The notes under the pieces were generated by a model. It was not told where the DNA came from, made no database searches, and worked only from the letters and a program-made list of their open reading frames with translations. Shown here in pieces: positions 63,925 through 64,000 of a DNA stretch of 64,000 nucleotides. Every line of letters starts with the position of its first letter. Position 1 is the stretch's first letter. The translations under genes and the position numbers were made by a program. Location of the stretch: the NCBI RefSeq assembly GCF_000151205.2, contig NC_016051.1:1674001-1738000 (forward strand). Direction: 5' to 3'. The stretch comes from Thermococcus sp. AM4 (GTDB lineage Archaea > Methanobacteriota_B > Thermococci > Thermococcales > Thermococcaceae).

Positions 63925-64000
63925 ATGGGATACGGCAAGTACTTGGTGTTTAGAATAATAAACGCCCTGATAATTTTGATTATTGCAACGTTCATTATGT
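63925..64000 (+). CDS. ABC-transporter permease (DppB type), 5' part only
   Basis: The first 25 residues MGYGKYLVFRIINALIILII fit the N-terminal span of peptide-type ABC permeases. ATG at 63925 follows GGAGGTGGACTTA. The rest lies beyond the window. Adjacent to the peptide-type solute-binding gene, so it is the permease of the same importer. Confidence 0.75.
   Translation, partial: MGYGKYLVFRIINALIILIIATFIM

Overview
The window comes from a hyperthermophilic euryarchaeon of the order Thermococcales, most likely Thermococcus. The signs are archaeal SecF-SecD in that order, an archaeal NAC protein with a UBA domain, diphthine synthase, an alanyl-tRNA synthetase with an archaeal N-terminal metal-binding segment, a CGP-CTERM-type surface anchor on a solute-binding protein, Shine-Dalgarno sites of the GGAGGTGAT type, and TATA boxes close to many start codons. 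The housekeeping genes are compactly packed, often with 4-base overlaps. No genus-level identity could be computed.

Layout. 1-12.2 kb: housekeeping (speH end, secFD, a TrkA-type protein, a CoA-ligase-like protein, nadK, a flippase-like protein, an RNA m5C methyltransferase, a LEA14-like protein, an FAD oxidoreductase). 12.3-29.9 kb: a visibly AT-richer accessory island, all on the minus strand. 29.9-33.8 kb: CBS protein plus CPA2 antiporter, a TnpB-like gene with a small RHH gene, a GC-rich structured non-coding stretch, and MarC. 33.9-49.9 kb: hisS, a class III aminotransferase with an alanine-type symporter, alaS, tpiA, dphB, tRNA-Val, an 840-bp palindrome-rich non-coding segment, tRNA-Ala, malic enzyme, two-subunit class I fumarase and a DUF4143-type ATPase with 34-bp periodic repeats upstream. 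50-64 kb: serA, a PhoU-like protein, panE, TrmJ-like and Ogt proteins, a TPR membrane protein, a second CBS plus antiporter pair, NAC, a HEAT protein, pyrK-pyrC, and the start of a peptide-type ABC importer.

The most interesting part is the island. An 882-residue multidomain protein (29855-27207) is made of Ig/CARDB-like beta domains. It ends in a variable C-terminal module: a beta domain with a Cys pair followed by a glycine-rich hydrophobic stretch. Downstream lie at least four orphan alternative C-terminal modules. Two of them still carry DNA homologous to the last conserved domain of the long protein. Three carry single-base frameshifts. Between and after them are about twenty small multi-spanning membrane-protein genes that fall into at least five paralogous families. 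Module and membrane gene are translationally coupled. I read this as an archaeal polymorphic toxin or archaeocin-like system: a long carrier, silent swappable toxin tips, and a bank of membrane immunity genes. The toxin and immunity functions are inferred from architecture and not demonstrated.

Other signals worth following are the TnpB-RHH unit beside a divergently placed GC-rich RNA-like segment, a predicted four-way-junction structure between the two convergent tRNA genes, and the tandem 34-bp repeats upstream of the ATPase gene.
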